Virus record (IMG/VR): IMGVR_UViG_3300030104_004813
Coordinates: 1-25,446 of that record
Strand: one strand, 5' to 3'
DNA: 25,446 bases
From: a virus
Part shown: positions 1-6,592 of the stretch, in pieces
Numbering within the stretch: position 1 is the first letter of the stretch
How the letters are laid out: every line of letters begins with the position of its first letter
Notes under the pieces: generated by a model
Databases searched by the model: none
What the model was told of the DNA's origin: nothing
What the model saw: only the letters and a program-made list of their open reading frames with translations
Program-made: the position numbers and the translations under genes

Positions 1-350
1 TGGGTGTGTTCTGGCAAATGAGACATTACCAAATCAAAGTCAAACTTTTTAGTCACATTTTTATAAAAATCAAAGGTGTTAAAATGAACCCTCATCGATG
101 GTATGTAAGATGGAAAATCCATGAAATGTTGACTCACATTTTTGAAATCTAAATCCTCAACGGGTTCAGGTAAAATCAGATAAAACCATAAGTCATCTCG
201 TATATCATTCAATACGGATATCTGACTTTTTATTGCCTGTATGTAACTATCTTTCTTTAAGTCCTTCAAATAAGTTATATTTGGATAGACTAATATCCTA
301 ATTGTTTTCTGTAATTTTACTTCTTTGTTATAACTAAAATAATCGTTCAT
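1..350 (-). CDS. Glycosyltransferase-like protein, N-terminal part (3' end outside window)
   Basis: The reading frame opens at an ATG at 348-350 and runs off the left edge without a stop, giving about 116 N-terminal residues. After a short charged start comes a strand of Rossmann type (IRILVYPNITY), then a helix. A later stretch, DFDLVMSHLPEHT, resembles the N-terminal half of GT-B glycosyltransferases of the kind annotated in marine T4-like phages. The start codon overlaps the TGA of the PLP enzyme gene (ATGA), so the two are probably translationally coupled. The donor and acceptor cannot be read from this fragment. The family call rests on recognition of the fold pattern, not on a catalytic motif. 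Confidence 0.6.
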   Translation of the reverse strand, partial: MNDYFSYNKEVKLQKTIRILVYPNITYLKDLKKDSYIQAIKSQISVLNDIRDDLWFYLILPEPVEDLDFKNVSQHFMDFPSYIPSMRVHFNTFDFYKNVTKKFDFDLVMSHLPEHT

Positions 351-1096
351 TTTCCTACGTTCCAAAATAAAGAGTTTTTACTTGCATGTTCATTCATAAA
401 TTTCCAAGCCTTACTATCGTAAGTTAATGAACTTGGAAATGGTGGTCTTTCTGGTTCTTTACATTCTTGTTGAAATTTATACTCAGAACGGAAACACTCA
501 GCTCTACCCATTTCATGTAATGTTGTGTTATGTCCTATTTGAACACCATAAATTTTTGCTTCAGGCCAAGCACCTTGTAAACCACGACTCAATACTCCAC
601 TACTCATAACAGTCCAAACTTCTTTTGGTCTAATACCAAGACTTAATGCTGTTCTTCTCATAGTCTCAACTATTATCGGATGGTCACCACCAAATGGAAT
701 TAGATGAGCATCATTATCTAAACAATACTTTTTAGCCTTTGCCTGTATGTTAGTTAGAAACCCCATTGGAACTTCTATTATATTACAACCCAACTCCTCA
801 GCCGCATCTGTTAACCAATATCTCTTTCCTTGTGGAACAGTTACCGTACACTTCCTACCCATATCTTTACAAGCATATGCTAGTGATAACTGAGCATATC
901 CTTGTCTTGGTGAAGCATAAACAAACTCCTCTACATCAGGTTTGTTTTTGACATAAACAGTAAATGCCCGTCTCTTCGTACCACCATCAAGTAGGTCATC
1001 ACGAACAACCCAAAAACCACCATGTTCTTTTACCACTGGTTTTGGTAAGTCTACCTCGTAATCTATCTCGTCTAATTTGTAATCTAATATATCCAC
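347..1096 (-). CDS. PLP-dependent fold-type II enzyme (ACC deaminase / D-cysteine desulfhydrase-like)
   Basis: This 249-residue protein resembles the tryptophan-synthase-beta fold family. The segment RDDLLDGGTKRRA (residues 32-44) matches the GGxKxR motif whose lysine, here K41, forms the Schiff base with PLP. SSGVLSRG (165-172) sits where the phosphate-binding loop is expected, and GGDHP (136-140) is also family-like. Classical ACC deaminases have about 330 residues, so this is a compact form. It begins with GTG, and that G is shared with the TAG stop of the methyltransferase upstream (TAGTG). Its stop overlaps the next start. The substrate is unknown. Coupling to a DNA methyltransferase makes a role in DNA base modification conceivable, but amino-acid metabolism is equally possible. 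Confidence 0.75.
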   Translation of the reverse strand: MDILDYKLDEIDYEVDLPKPVVKEHGGFWVVRDDLLDGGTKRRAFTVYVKNKPDVEEFVYASPRQGYAQLSLAYACKDMGRKCTVTVPQGKRYWLTDAAEELGCNIIEVPMGFLTNIQAKAKKYCLDNDAHLIPFGGDHPIIVETMRRTALSLGIRPKEVWTVMSSGVLSRGLQGAWPEAKIYGVQIGHNTTLHEMGRAECFRSEYKFQQECKEPERPPFPSSLTYDSKAWKFMNEHASKNSLFWNVGK

Positions 1097-2703
1097 TAAG
1101 GTTTATGAAAGATAAATATTGGTTCATATTTTACAGTAACTCCATTGACATCAACTTTGTTTTTGACGTTAGATTGGTCAACACCAACCATAGATGCCAT
1201 CAACATCTTCAACTTACCTTGATATTTACCACCAAGTGATTCAATAATATCAATAGAGTCTTGTTCCAATGGATGAAAGGTATCTTTACCTATCTTAATA
1301 TCAGCGATGTTCCAAAGTAAATATCTATCTGACCTTAGACTCTCGTAAGCATTTGTCAATGTTGGTTTAAGAAAGTTATCTCTCCAATCAGAGTACATCG
1401 GATAGGCCTTAAATGATTGTTCATCATCATCTGAATATTGTTCCCTATCAAAGTAAGGTGGTGAAGTAAATACCATATCTAACTTACCTTTATATTGTTG
1501 GTAGTCTGGATGGTCACCAACATGTTCAGAACCTATTTGGAAATAATGATAAGTGTTTTTCTGTTCTTCCCAAAACATATTTGTTTCTAATCCATGTTCA
1601 TTGAAAAAGTCAGCAACATATTCGTATCTTGACTTACCTATCTCATCTATGTAATTATCAGTATTCGGGTCTGTTCCGATATAATGTATTCTCTTCTTGG
1701 AAGCCATAGCACCAAGAATCCTACCACCCCAACCACTTGACGGGTCGTAAATGTTTAGTGGTTCGTCTTGTTTGATATGGTCTGTATATTTTTCATATAA
1801 TAATCTAGCAGTAAGTGGGGGGAAGTTAACTGCTGGTTGTGAGTTCAAACTCAATCTGAATATCTGAAATGCTGATGGGAATAGTTTCCTATGAATGTTA
1901 TAGTATCTAATCATAAAAACATTTCTCTTTAGTTTACCACCCTTCGTAGAAACATGGTCATCTAAATCTTCAACAGACATCAACTTTTTTAACGTGGGGC
2001 ACCATAAATTGGTAACCATCTCATCAGTAATTAATCCCTTATCATAAGCATACTTTATATCATCAGAAGATAAAGTCACATATTGTTTAAGATACTCTTC
2101 CTTATGAGACTTAGAAATCCATAAACGGATATCTTTAAATTTTAATTTATTGTCGTGATAATATTCTAACCACTCTAATGCTGACTCTTCGTTCCAATAT
2201 GGTAGTCCACCCTTATCATTTTCTTTTCTATCTAAAGATACAGATTTACTGAAACTATACATGGAATCTCTACGAACTCCCCTTCTCATAGACCTAAAGA
2301 AAAGGTCTTTATTTGAGTCCTCTTTAATTCTATCATAGATTGAGTTAAGTCCAACATCACCAGTATCTCCAATACGAGTTTTCATCATAGTTGGGAAGAA
2401 TTGGTTGACACCATTAGCAAACTTATTAAAGTTCTTAATTACATTCCTTTGACCATCGTCAGCTTTTTCTATGAAACCATGTATGTCATACTCTCTGAGT
2501 TTCTTGAATGAACTAATTATCTGGTCAATGTTCTGACCAACCATCGGTGGTGTACCACGCTCATCCCAATCCTCAATGATGAACTGACGAGCTTCTTCAA
2601 TCCACTCGTCAAGTTCTTCATCAGTTTTTAGGAACAACTCGTGATAAGTGATATTGATTTTAGAATCAATGATACCACTTTTCTCGTAGTAGTATTTACT
2701 CAT
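1096..2703 (-). CDS. DNA methyltransferase (N6-adenine or N4-cytosine type) with a long N-terminal extension
   Basis: The C-terminal half has the two signatures of an amino-methyltransferase: a SAM-binding motif I (DPSSGWGGRILGA, about residues 320-332) followed by a TDPN acidic loop, and the catalytic motif TSPPYFD (about 413-419). The SPPY form fits N4-cytosine or N6-adenine transfer. The first 290 residues match nothing I recognise; they are charged and helical and may carry target recognition or a protein-interaction domain. I chose the ATG at 2703 over the in-frame GTG one codon upstream because it forms an ATGAGTAA overlap with the preceding gene and has AAGG upstream. No restriction endonuclease is adjacent, so protection of phage DNA is the likelier role. 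Confidence 0.85.
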   Translation of the reverse strand: MSKYYYEKSGIIDSKINITYHELFLKTDEELDEWIEEARQFIIEDWDERGTPPMVGQNIDQIISSFKKLREYDIHGFIEKADDGQRNVIKNFNKFANGVNQFFPTMMKTRIGDTGDVGLNSIYDRIKEDSNKDLFFRSMRRGVRRDSMYSFSKSVSLDRKENDKGGLPYWNEESALEWLEYYHDNKLKFKDIRLWISKSHKEEYLKQYVTLSSDDIKYAYDKGLITDEMVTNLWCPTLKKLMSVEDLDDHVSTKGGKLKRNVFMIRYYNIHRKLFPSAFQIFRLSLNSQPAVNFPPLTARLLYEKYTDHIKQDEPLNIYDPSSGWGGRILGAMASKKRIHYIGTDPNTDNYIDEIGKSRYEYVADFFNEHGLETNMFWEEQKNTYHYFQIGSEHVGDHPDYQQYKGKLDMVFTSPPYFDREQYSDDDEQSFKAYPMYSDWRDNFLKPTLTNAYESLRSDRYLLWNIADIKIGKDTFHPLEQDSIDIIESLGGKYQGKLKMLMASMVGVDQSNVKNKVDVNGVTVKYEPIFIFHKP

Positions 2704-2887
2704 CACCTACCTTATCTAAGGTATCTGGTTTCATCCAAGAAGTTGCACCAACTTTCTTTACATATAGTTGTGCATCTTCATCATTTCGTGCTAAAAACTT
2801 TACAGGTTTAGCATCTTTACCTACACCCTCAAGGTATGTGTATTCACCATAACCTTTCCATTGAGTTTGATTTTTATTTTTCGGCAT
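2696..2887 (-). CDS. Small conserved-type hypothetical protein
   Basis: This 63-residue soluble, lysine-rich protein has no family I recognise. It is fairly rich in aromatics (WKGYGEYTYLEGVG near the start) and looks like a compact beta fold. Its start overlaps the end of the upstream 69-residue gene by 14 bases and its stop overlaps the methyltransferase start, so it belongs to the same transcript. Nothing shows its function. Confidence 0.6.
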   Translation of the reverse strand: MPKNKNQTQWKGYGEYTYLEGVGKDAKPVKFLARNDEDAQLYVKKVGATSWMKPDTLDKVGDE

Positions 2888-3083
2888 TATGTAACTCCTC
2901 TTGTTCTAAAATCCATTTCTCATAGATATCATCTACTTGTTCTTCGGTTAATCTTCGTTTATCGTAGGCATCTTCTCGTGTCATTATAGTCATTGGTACA
3001 TCAGATAGATTAAAATCCCTACCATATAAATCCACAGATATCTTTTGTTTTAACCAAGTTGGTTTATATTCTCGATATGTCAT
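2874..3083 (-). CDS. Small hypothetical protein
   Basis: This 69-residue charged protein has no recognised domain. The C-terminal half is strongly acidic and probably helical (RLTEEQVDDIYEKWILEQEE). Its ATG shares one base with the TAA of the membrane peptide gene upstream (TAATG), an arrangement seen repeatedly in this window. No function can be assigned. Confidence 0.6.
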   Translation of the reverse strand: MTYREYKPTWLKQKISVDLYGRDFNLSDVPMTIMTREDAYDKRRLTEEQVDDIYEKWILEQEELHNAEK

Positions 3084-3202
3084 TATCTTCCAGCCCTCTT
3101 TTTACCATCCTCGTAAATATACTTTACAAATGCGTAAAATACAAAAACGGTAAAAGCAATTGGTGGTAGATTGAAGTAAATAATCATTCCTATATCATTC
3201 AT
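3083..3202 (-). CDS. Small single-pass membrane protein (39 aa)
   Basis: ATG at 3202, preceded by AAAGGA at good Shine-Dalgarno spacing, opens a 39-residue frame. It holds one hydrophobic segment (about residues 6-27, IIYFNLPPIAFTVFVFYAFV) followed by a basic tail (KKRAGR), so the tail probably stays in the cytoplasm. The stop shares its last base with the next start (TAATG). Tiny membrane proteins like this are common in T4-like phages; a role at the host inner membrane is only a guess. Confidence 0.6.
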   Translation of the reverse strand: MNDIGMIIYFNLPPIAFTVFVFYAFVKYIYEDGKKRAGR

Positions 3203-3229
3203 GGTTTATCCTTTATTTTAATTGTAATT

Positions 3230-3258
3230 AATTTACGAAGATTTTGGTAAATAGTCAA
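3230..3258 (-). promoter_or_regulatory. Candidate sigma-70-like promoter (TTGACT-N17-TAAATT)
   Basis: The -35 hexamer TTGACT lies at 3253-3258 and a 4/6-match -10 box TAAATT at 3230-3235, with a 17-base spacer. It falls in the last codons of the nucleosidase gene and would serve the membrane peptide gene starting at 3202. Thirteen bases around the -35 (3253-3265) recur exactly at 11289-11301. Confidence 0.4.
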
Positions 3259-3916
3259 GCACTTTTTTCTTAAATTCTACAATACCTTTTCCAACATTCT
3301 CTTCCCAATCATTACTAGCATCTGGATCAGCTGTATCTGTAATATATTTAAACGATATAAATGGTACATCATATAACTTACATACTTTTGCTAGAGCATA
3401 AGATTCCATATCTACCACATCTCCCATAGTTTTATCTTGTACAAAAGAATCACCACTACCACATAGAGCCTTCTTACCTATAGGATTAAACTCTGATTCA
3501 CTCTGAACTATTATTGGAATGTCTTCTTCAAATGGTGTCTGACCTAACCTTAAACCAAGTGGAGTTACATCCATATCTCTCTGAACAAATCGTGTGCAAT
3601 CTACCAAGTCACCTTTTCTATATTCCCAATGTTGTGAACCAGCAGTTCCATAATTAATCACTAAATCATATGGTATATGTGAACCAAACTTACCAAATTT
3701 CTGTGTTAGTTTAAATGTGGCATTTACCTTACCAACTCCAGTATATAGAACATCATAGTCATCCAATTGTCCTTGAGTCTCTATTGGTAGAGCACAAACA
3801 ATAAGTGTTTTTTTCATGTTAGTGTTTCCCTTTATATGTTTTGGTTCGTATGGACACATCAAACAACCATGTCCGCAACAATAACCTCTTTCTGTTAAAA
3901 ACTCCCTTGATAACAT
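3233..3916 (-). CDS. MTA/SAH nucleosidase-like protein with a Cys-rich N-terminal motif
   Basis: From about residue 34 onward this is a nucleoside phosphorylase/MTAN-type domain. It has ALPIE near its start (E46), a glycine-rich TGVGKVNA loop (59-66), VDMES (168-172) with the nucleoside-binding glutamate E171, and ITDTAD (192-197) with the expected catalytic aspartate D194. It should cleave methylthioadenosine and/or S-adenosylhomocysteine to adenine. Residues 1-33 carry RGYCCGHGCLMCPYEPKH, a four-cysteine motif like the small bacterial DUF5522-type proteins, probably metal-binding. The frame is open through both parts. An internal ATG at 3817 with AAAGGG ten bases upstream could also give the nucleosidase alone. 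Its ATG overlaps the phoH stop (TAATG). Another purine nucleosidase specificity is possible. Confidence 0.8.
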   Translation of the reverse strand: MLSREFLTERGYCCGHGCLMCPYEPKHIKGNTNMKKTLIVCALPIETQGQLDDYDVLYTGVGKVNATFKLTQKFGKFGSHIPYDLVINYGTAGSQHWEYRKGDLVDCTRFVQRDMDVTPLGLRLGQTPFEEDIPIIVQSESEFNPIGKKALCGSGDSFVQDKTMGDVVDMESYALAKVCKLYDVPFISFKYITDTADPDASNDWEENVGKGIVEFKKKVLDYLPKSS

Positions 3917-4641
3917 TAGTCATGACTTAAATCTATTTCATGTTCATCCTCGTATGTCTTCAAGATTCTCTTAACCAACGGATGTCTAACACAATCTTCT
4001 CTATTAAATGCCATGTGATTAACACCCTCGACACCTTTTAATCTAAACCAAGCATCATAGAAACCACTCTTCTCGTATGCTGTAACTCTGTTAGCCTTGA
4101 ACTTATCACATTGTGACATGTCACCTTGTATAATCATCTTACAATTTTCAGATATTCTTGTCATCAAAGTCTTGATTTGCATAGGTGAAACATTCTGAGC
4201 CTCATCAAGTATCACATAACAATTCTCTAAGTTAACTCCCCTCAGAAAGTTTAACACTCCAATCTCTAATTTATTATCCGAAATCATCTTGGTTGCTCTA
4301 GCCTTACCAATAATCTTGTCTAATATCGTAAAGGTGGATTCATTATATTGTTGTATCTTTTGACTCAACTCACCTGGTAAGTATCCTAACTTATCTTCAT
4401 TACCAACGTCTACTGTAGGATTTATTATAATGAGTTTATGATAAGGTGTCCCTCTTCTTAACACATCTTGTAGAGCTCTATAGATGGACACATAAGTTTT
4501 ACCAGTCCCAGCTATCCCATGACACAATACAAGTTGAGTATCTTCCTCTCCTATTATATTGTAGAATATGTTTTGATTTGCTGTTCTCGGATTGAAATTG
4601 TTTACTATCTTTGGTATGGCACCGATTGTTTTTCTAGGCAT
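3916..4641 (-). CDS. phoH: PhoH-like P-loop ATPase
   Basis: This 241-residue protein has a Walker A motif (GIAGTGKT, residues 42-49) and a Walker B motif (VILDEAQN, 143-150). It also has the PhoH-typical segments NPTVDVGNEDKLGYLPG and IQGDMSQCDK. PhoH proteins are predicted RNA-binding ATPases or helicases and are almost universal in marine T4-like phages. Despite the name, a role in phosphate starvation is unproven in phage. It lies between apt, whose end it overlaps by 8 bases, and the nucleosidase gene. Confidence 0.93.
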   Translation of the reverse strand: MPRKTIGAIPKIVNNFNPRTANQNIFYNIIGEEDTQLVLCHGIAGTGKTYVSIYRALQDVLRRGTPYHKLIIINPTVDVGNEDKLGYLPGELSQKIQQYNESTFTILDKIIGKARATKMISDNKLEIGVLNFLRGVNLENCYVILDEAQNVSPMQIKTLMTRISENCKMIIQGDMSQCDKFKANRVTAYEKSGFYDAWFRLKGVEGVNHMAFNREDCVRHPLVKRILKTYEDEHEIDLSHD

Positions 4642-5125
4642 ATTTTACTACTGACCTCACATTTAAGTTAAAGTTATCGATTCTTGGAACATATTTCAAA
4701 TCAACTAAAACTAAATTACCTACCACTTCGTATCCAGCCTTTTCAGCCAAATTATTAGTTGCCTGTAATGTCCCACCTGTTGCTAATACATCATCAACTA
4801 TAACCACTTGACCATTACCTGGTTGTAATTCTAACGTAGCAGTTCCATACTCTAAATCATATGTCTCACTAACAAATTCGCCAGGTGTTTTACCTTGTTT
4901 TCTAGCACATACTACACCACCACCAAAATAAGTGGCAAGTGCTGAAGAAAAAAGATAACCACGAGAGTCTATCCCAATCCAATAATCTGGTAACCTAACT
5001 TGTCTACCCATATCTACAAGAGCAGACCTAAATGTCTCTTGGTCTGCAAGTAATGGTGATATGTCTTTAAAGTCAATTCCATCTATTGGAAAGTTCGGTA
5101 CTTCTTTTATAAATTCTTTATACAT
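4634..5125 (-). CDS. apt: Adenine phosphoribosyltransferase
   Basis: This 163-residue type I phosphoribosyltransferase makes AMP from adenine and PRPP. The N-terminus matches APRT (FPIDGIDFKDISPLLAD, residues 12-28), GIDSRGYLFS (51-60) is the family's substrate-binding region, and VVIVDDVLATGGTL (107-120) is the PRPP loop. The length is slightly below bacterial Apt (about 170-180). GAGG lies six bases before the ATG. Its stop overlaps the phoH start. With a nucleosidase two genes downstream, the pair forms an adenine-release and salvage route. Confidence 0.92.
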   Translation of the reverse strand: MYKEFIKEVPNFPIDGIDFKDISPLLADQETFRSALVDMGRQVRLPDYWIGIDSRGYLFSSALATYFGGGVVCARKQGKTPGEFVSETYDLEYGTATLELQPGNGQVVIVDDVLATGGTLQATNNLAEKAGYEVVGNLVLVDLKYVPRIDNFNLNVRSVVKYA

Positions 5126-5135
5126 TTTGTTCCTC

Positions 5136-5747
5136 TTATTTTAGTTTAGGTCCTGCCACCCACACGACCAACGATTTTCTTATCCCCTTAGTTACAGGAT
5201 GAACTCTGTGAAATGTATTTGATGGGAACATTATAGCTTCATTCTTTTTTGGTTTCAAAAACCCCCCACCAGGAATTAATAATTCAAGTTCACCACCATC
5301 AAAATCATCATTCAGTAAAATAGACAAACTTATCTTACGATGATTATGTCCAACCCCATTATCTTTATGCCACCCATAATGTGGTTTTTTATATTTTGAT
5401 GAATCATAAGTAGTATATTGACATAAATCAACAAATCCAGTTATGGTGTAGTTCCAACCATTTGTATTACAGGTAGCCGTCCAAATAGAATCATAAATCC
5501 ACTTTGTTTTGTGATTGTTTTCAAGCCATCTAATATCTGATGACCTCCATCCTTTGTCTGTGTTAGCTTCGTTAGACATTGTCCCATCTACCAATGGAAA
5601 ACTCTCACATAATTTAATTACTTCTTCTACTTGATTATCCCCAAAGAAGTTCGAAAAGGTATAAAATGGTACGTCAAAATCACTAGCCCCACCAAAACTC
5701 CACTCTTTAGGACCTCCCCAAACGTAATGTTTCTTATTCCCATCCAT
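5136..5747 (-). CDS. 2-oxoglutarate/Fe(II)-dependent oxygenase (prolyl-4-hydroxylase-like)
   Basis: This 203-residue P4H/PiuC-type oxygenase has an iron-binding facial triad: HKD gives H127 and D129, and FHRVHPV gives H180. R190 in GIRKSLVVW is the expected 2-oxoglutarate anchor. The double-stranded beta-helix segments DFDGGELELL and EAIMFPSN match the family. I chose the ATG at 5747 because GGAG stands eight bases upstream inside the end of thyX; the in-frame GTG at 5756 has no such site. It overlaps thyX by 14 bases. The substrate is unknown: protein side chains, nucleotides or a glycan are all possible. Confidence 0.87.
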   Translation of the reverse strand: MDGNKKHYVWGGPKEWSFGGASDFDVPFYTFSNFFGDNQVEEVIKLCESFPLVDGTMSNEANTDKGWRSSDIRWLENNHKTKWIYDSIWTATCNTNGWNYTITGFVDLCQYTTYDSSKYKKPHYGWHKDNGVGHNHRKISLSILLNDDFDGGELELLIPGGGFLKPKKNEAIMFPSNTFHRVHPVTKGIRKSLVVWVAGPKLK

Positions 5748-6438
5748 GAGCTTCACTCCATAATTCAGTTGTCATTGGAAATACCTCTTTCATCTGTTTC
5801 AACAAAACTCTAGCATAATCTTGTATCTCTATTTGTGCGGTCTTTTCGTTTCTCAACTCAATGAAGTTCATAACGGCTTGAAATGATGCTGTCCAATATA
5901 CCTCTGTATATAATGTTAGTGGTAATATACAACGGGCTTGTTCTTTAGCCATACCCATCTTTATTAGATTTTTATATGCCATCAAAGTCATATTATGAGC
6001 TTGATTCCAATTAGCTTTTACTGCTACCTCATCATCACCATCAAACTCACCTTCTGATGCTTGTTTGTTATCATCAGATTGTTTTCTATATATGGTTGGT
6101 TCATAGAACTCATCATACTCAACATACCTACCACTTATTTCATTCCAAGCGTGGTCTTTGGTAGAACTACTTGATGATGTCTCAATACCAACAACGTGTT
6201 TATACCATTGTCTCATCACAAACTCAGGTGCCTTAATATGAAACTGAACTTGTAAATGTCTAAATGGTGAATAGTGTTTGTGTTTAGCAAGATAACGAAC
6301 AAGTCTTTCATCTGACTTATCAAACTTTGTTTTTCTCTTACCAAATGATACACGAGCAGAGTTAACTACGGTTAAATCATTACCGAGTGAATCCACTACT
6401 TCTATAAATCCTTTATCTAGTACAGATGATTTAATCAC
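5734..6438 (-). CDS. thyX: Flavin-dependent thymidylate synthase ThyX
   Basis: ThyX makes dTMP from dUMP with FAD and methylenetetrahydrofolate. The C-terminal part is diagnostic (ILPLTLYTEVYWTASFQAVMNF), as is HYSPFRH (55-61). The ThyX signature RHRxxSxNExSxRY is present in altered form: RQWYKH (76-81) is separated by a serine-rich insertion (SSSSST, about 88-93) from WNEISGRY (98-105). The start codon is GTG, overlapping the TGA of the small basic protein (GTGA), with AAGG just upstream. No frd gene is needed with ThyX, and none is seen. Confidence 0.92.
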   Translation of the reverse strand: MIKSSVLDKGFIEVVDSLGNDLTVVNSARVSFGKRKTKFDKSDERLVRYLAKHKHYSPFRHLQVQFHIKAPEFVMRQWYKHVVGIETSSSSSTKDHAWNEISGRYVEYDEFYEPTIYRKQSDDNKQASEGEFDGDDEVAVKANWNQAHNMTLMAYKNLIKMGMAKEQARCILPLTLYTEVYWTASFQAVMNFIELRNEKTAQIEIQDYARVLLKQMKEVFPMTTELWSEAHGWE

Positions 6439-6584
6439 TTACCTTGTCCCCTATATTTCTTTTTGAATCGTTTTGAACCAACTCGTGTACTAAATTTTGT
6501 ACCACGGCCTTGTCCTTGTCTCGTTTTCTTCTTGGCTTTAGTCCCACCTACATCAGAACCAAAGTGTTGTTTTGCTTTTGCCAT
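6435..6584 (-). CDS. Small basic protein (49 aa)
   Basis: ATG at 6584 with AAGAGG upstream opens a 49-residue frame of strongly basic, glycine-rich sequence (TRQGQGRGTKFSTRVGSKR, ending KKKYRGQGK). I recognise the YRGQG-type ending from small conserved basic proteins of marine T4-like phages, but no function is known to me. Binding to nucleic acid is a reasonable guess from the charge. The stop overlaps the GTG start of thyX. Confidence 0.72.
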   Translation of the reverse strand: MAKAKQHFGSDVGGTKAKKKTRQGQGRGTKFSTRVGSKRFKKKYRGQGK

Positions 6585-6592
6585 ATAACCTC

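Noticed and set aside
427-1239. Plus-strand open frames in the first 1.2 kb and many similar ones elsewhere (for example 9739-10056, 13746-14105, 23975-24691)
   Set aside because: They lie opposite strongly supported minus-strand genes, have low-complexity hydrophobic or Ser/Leu-rich products, and lack ribosome sites.
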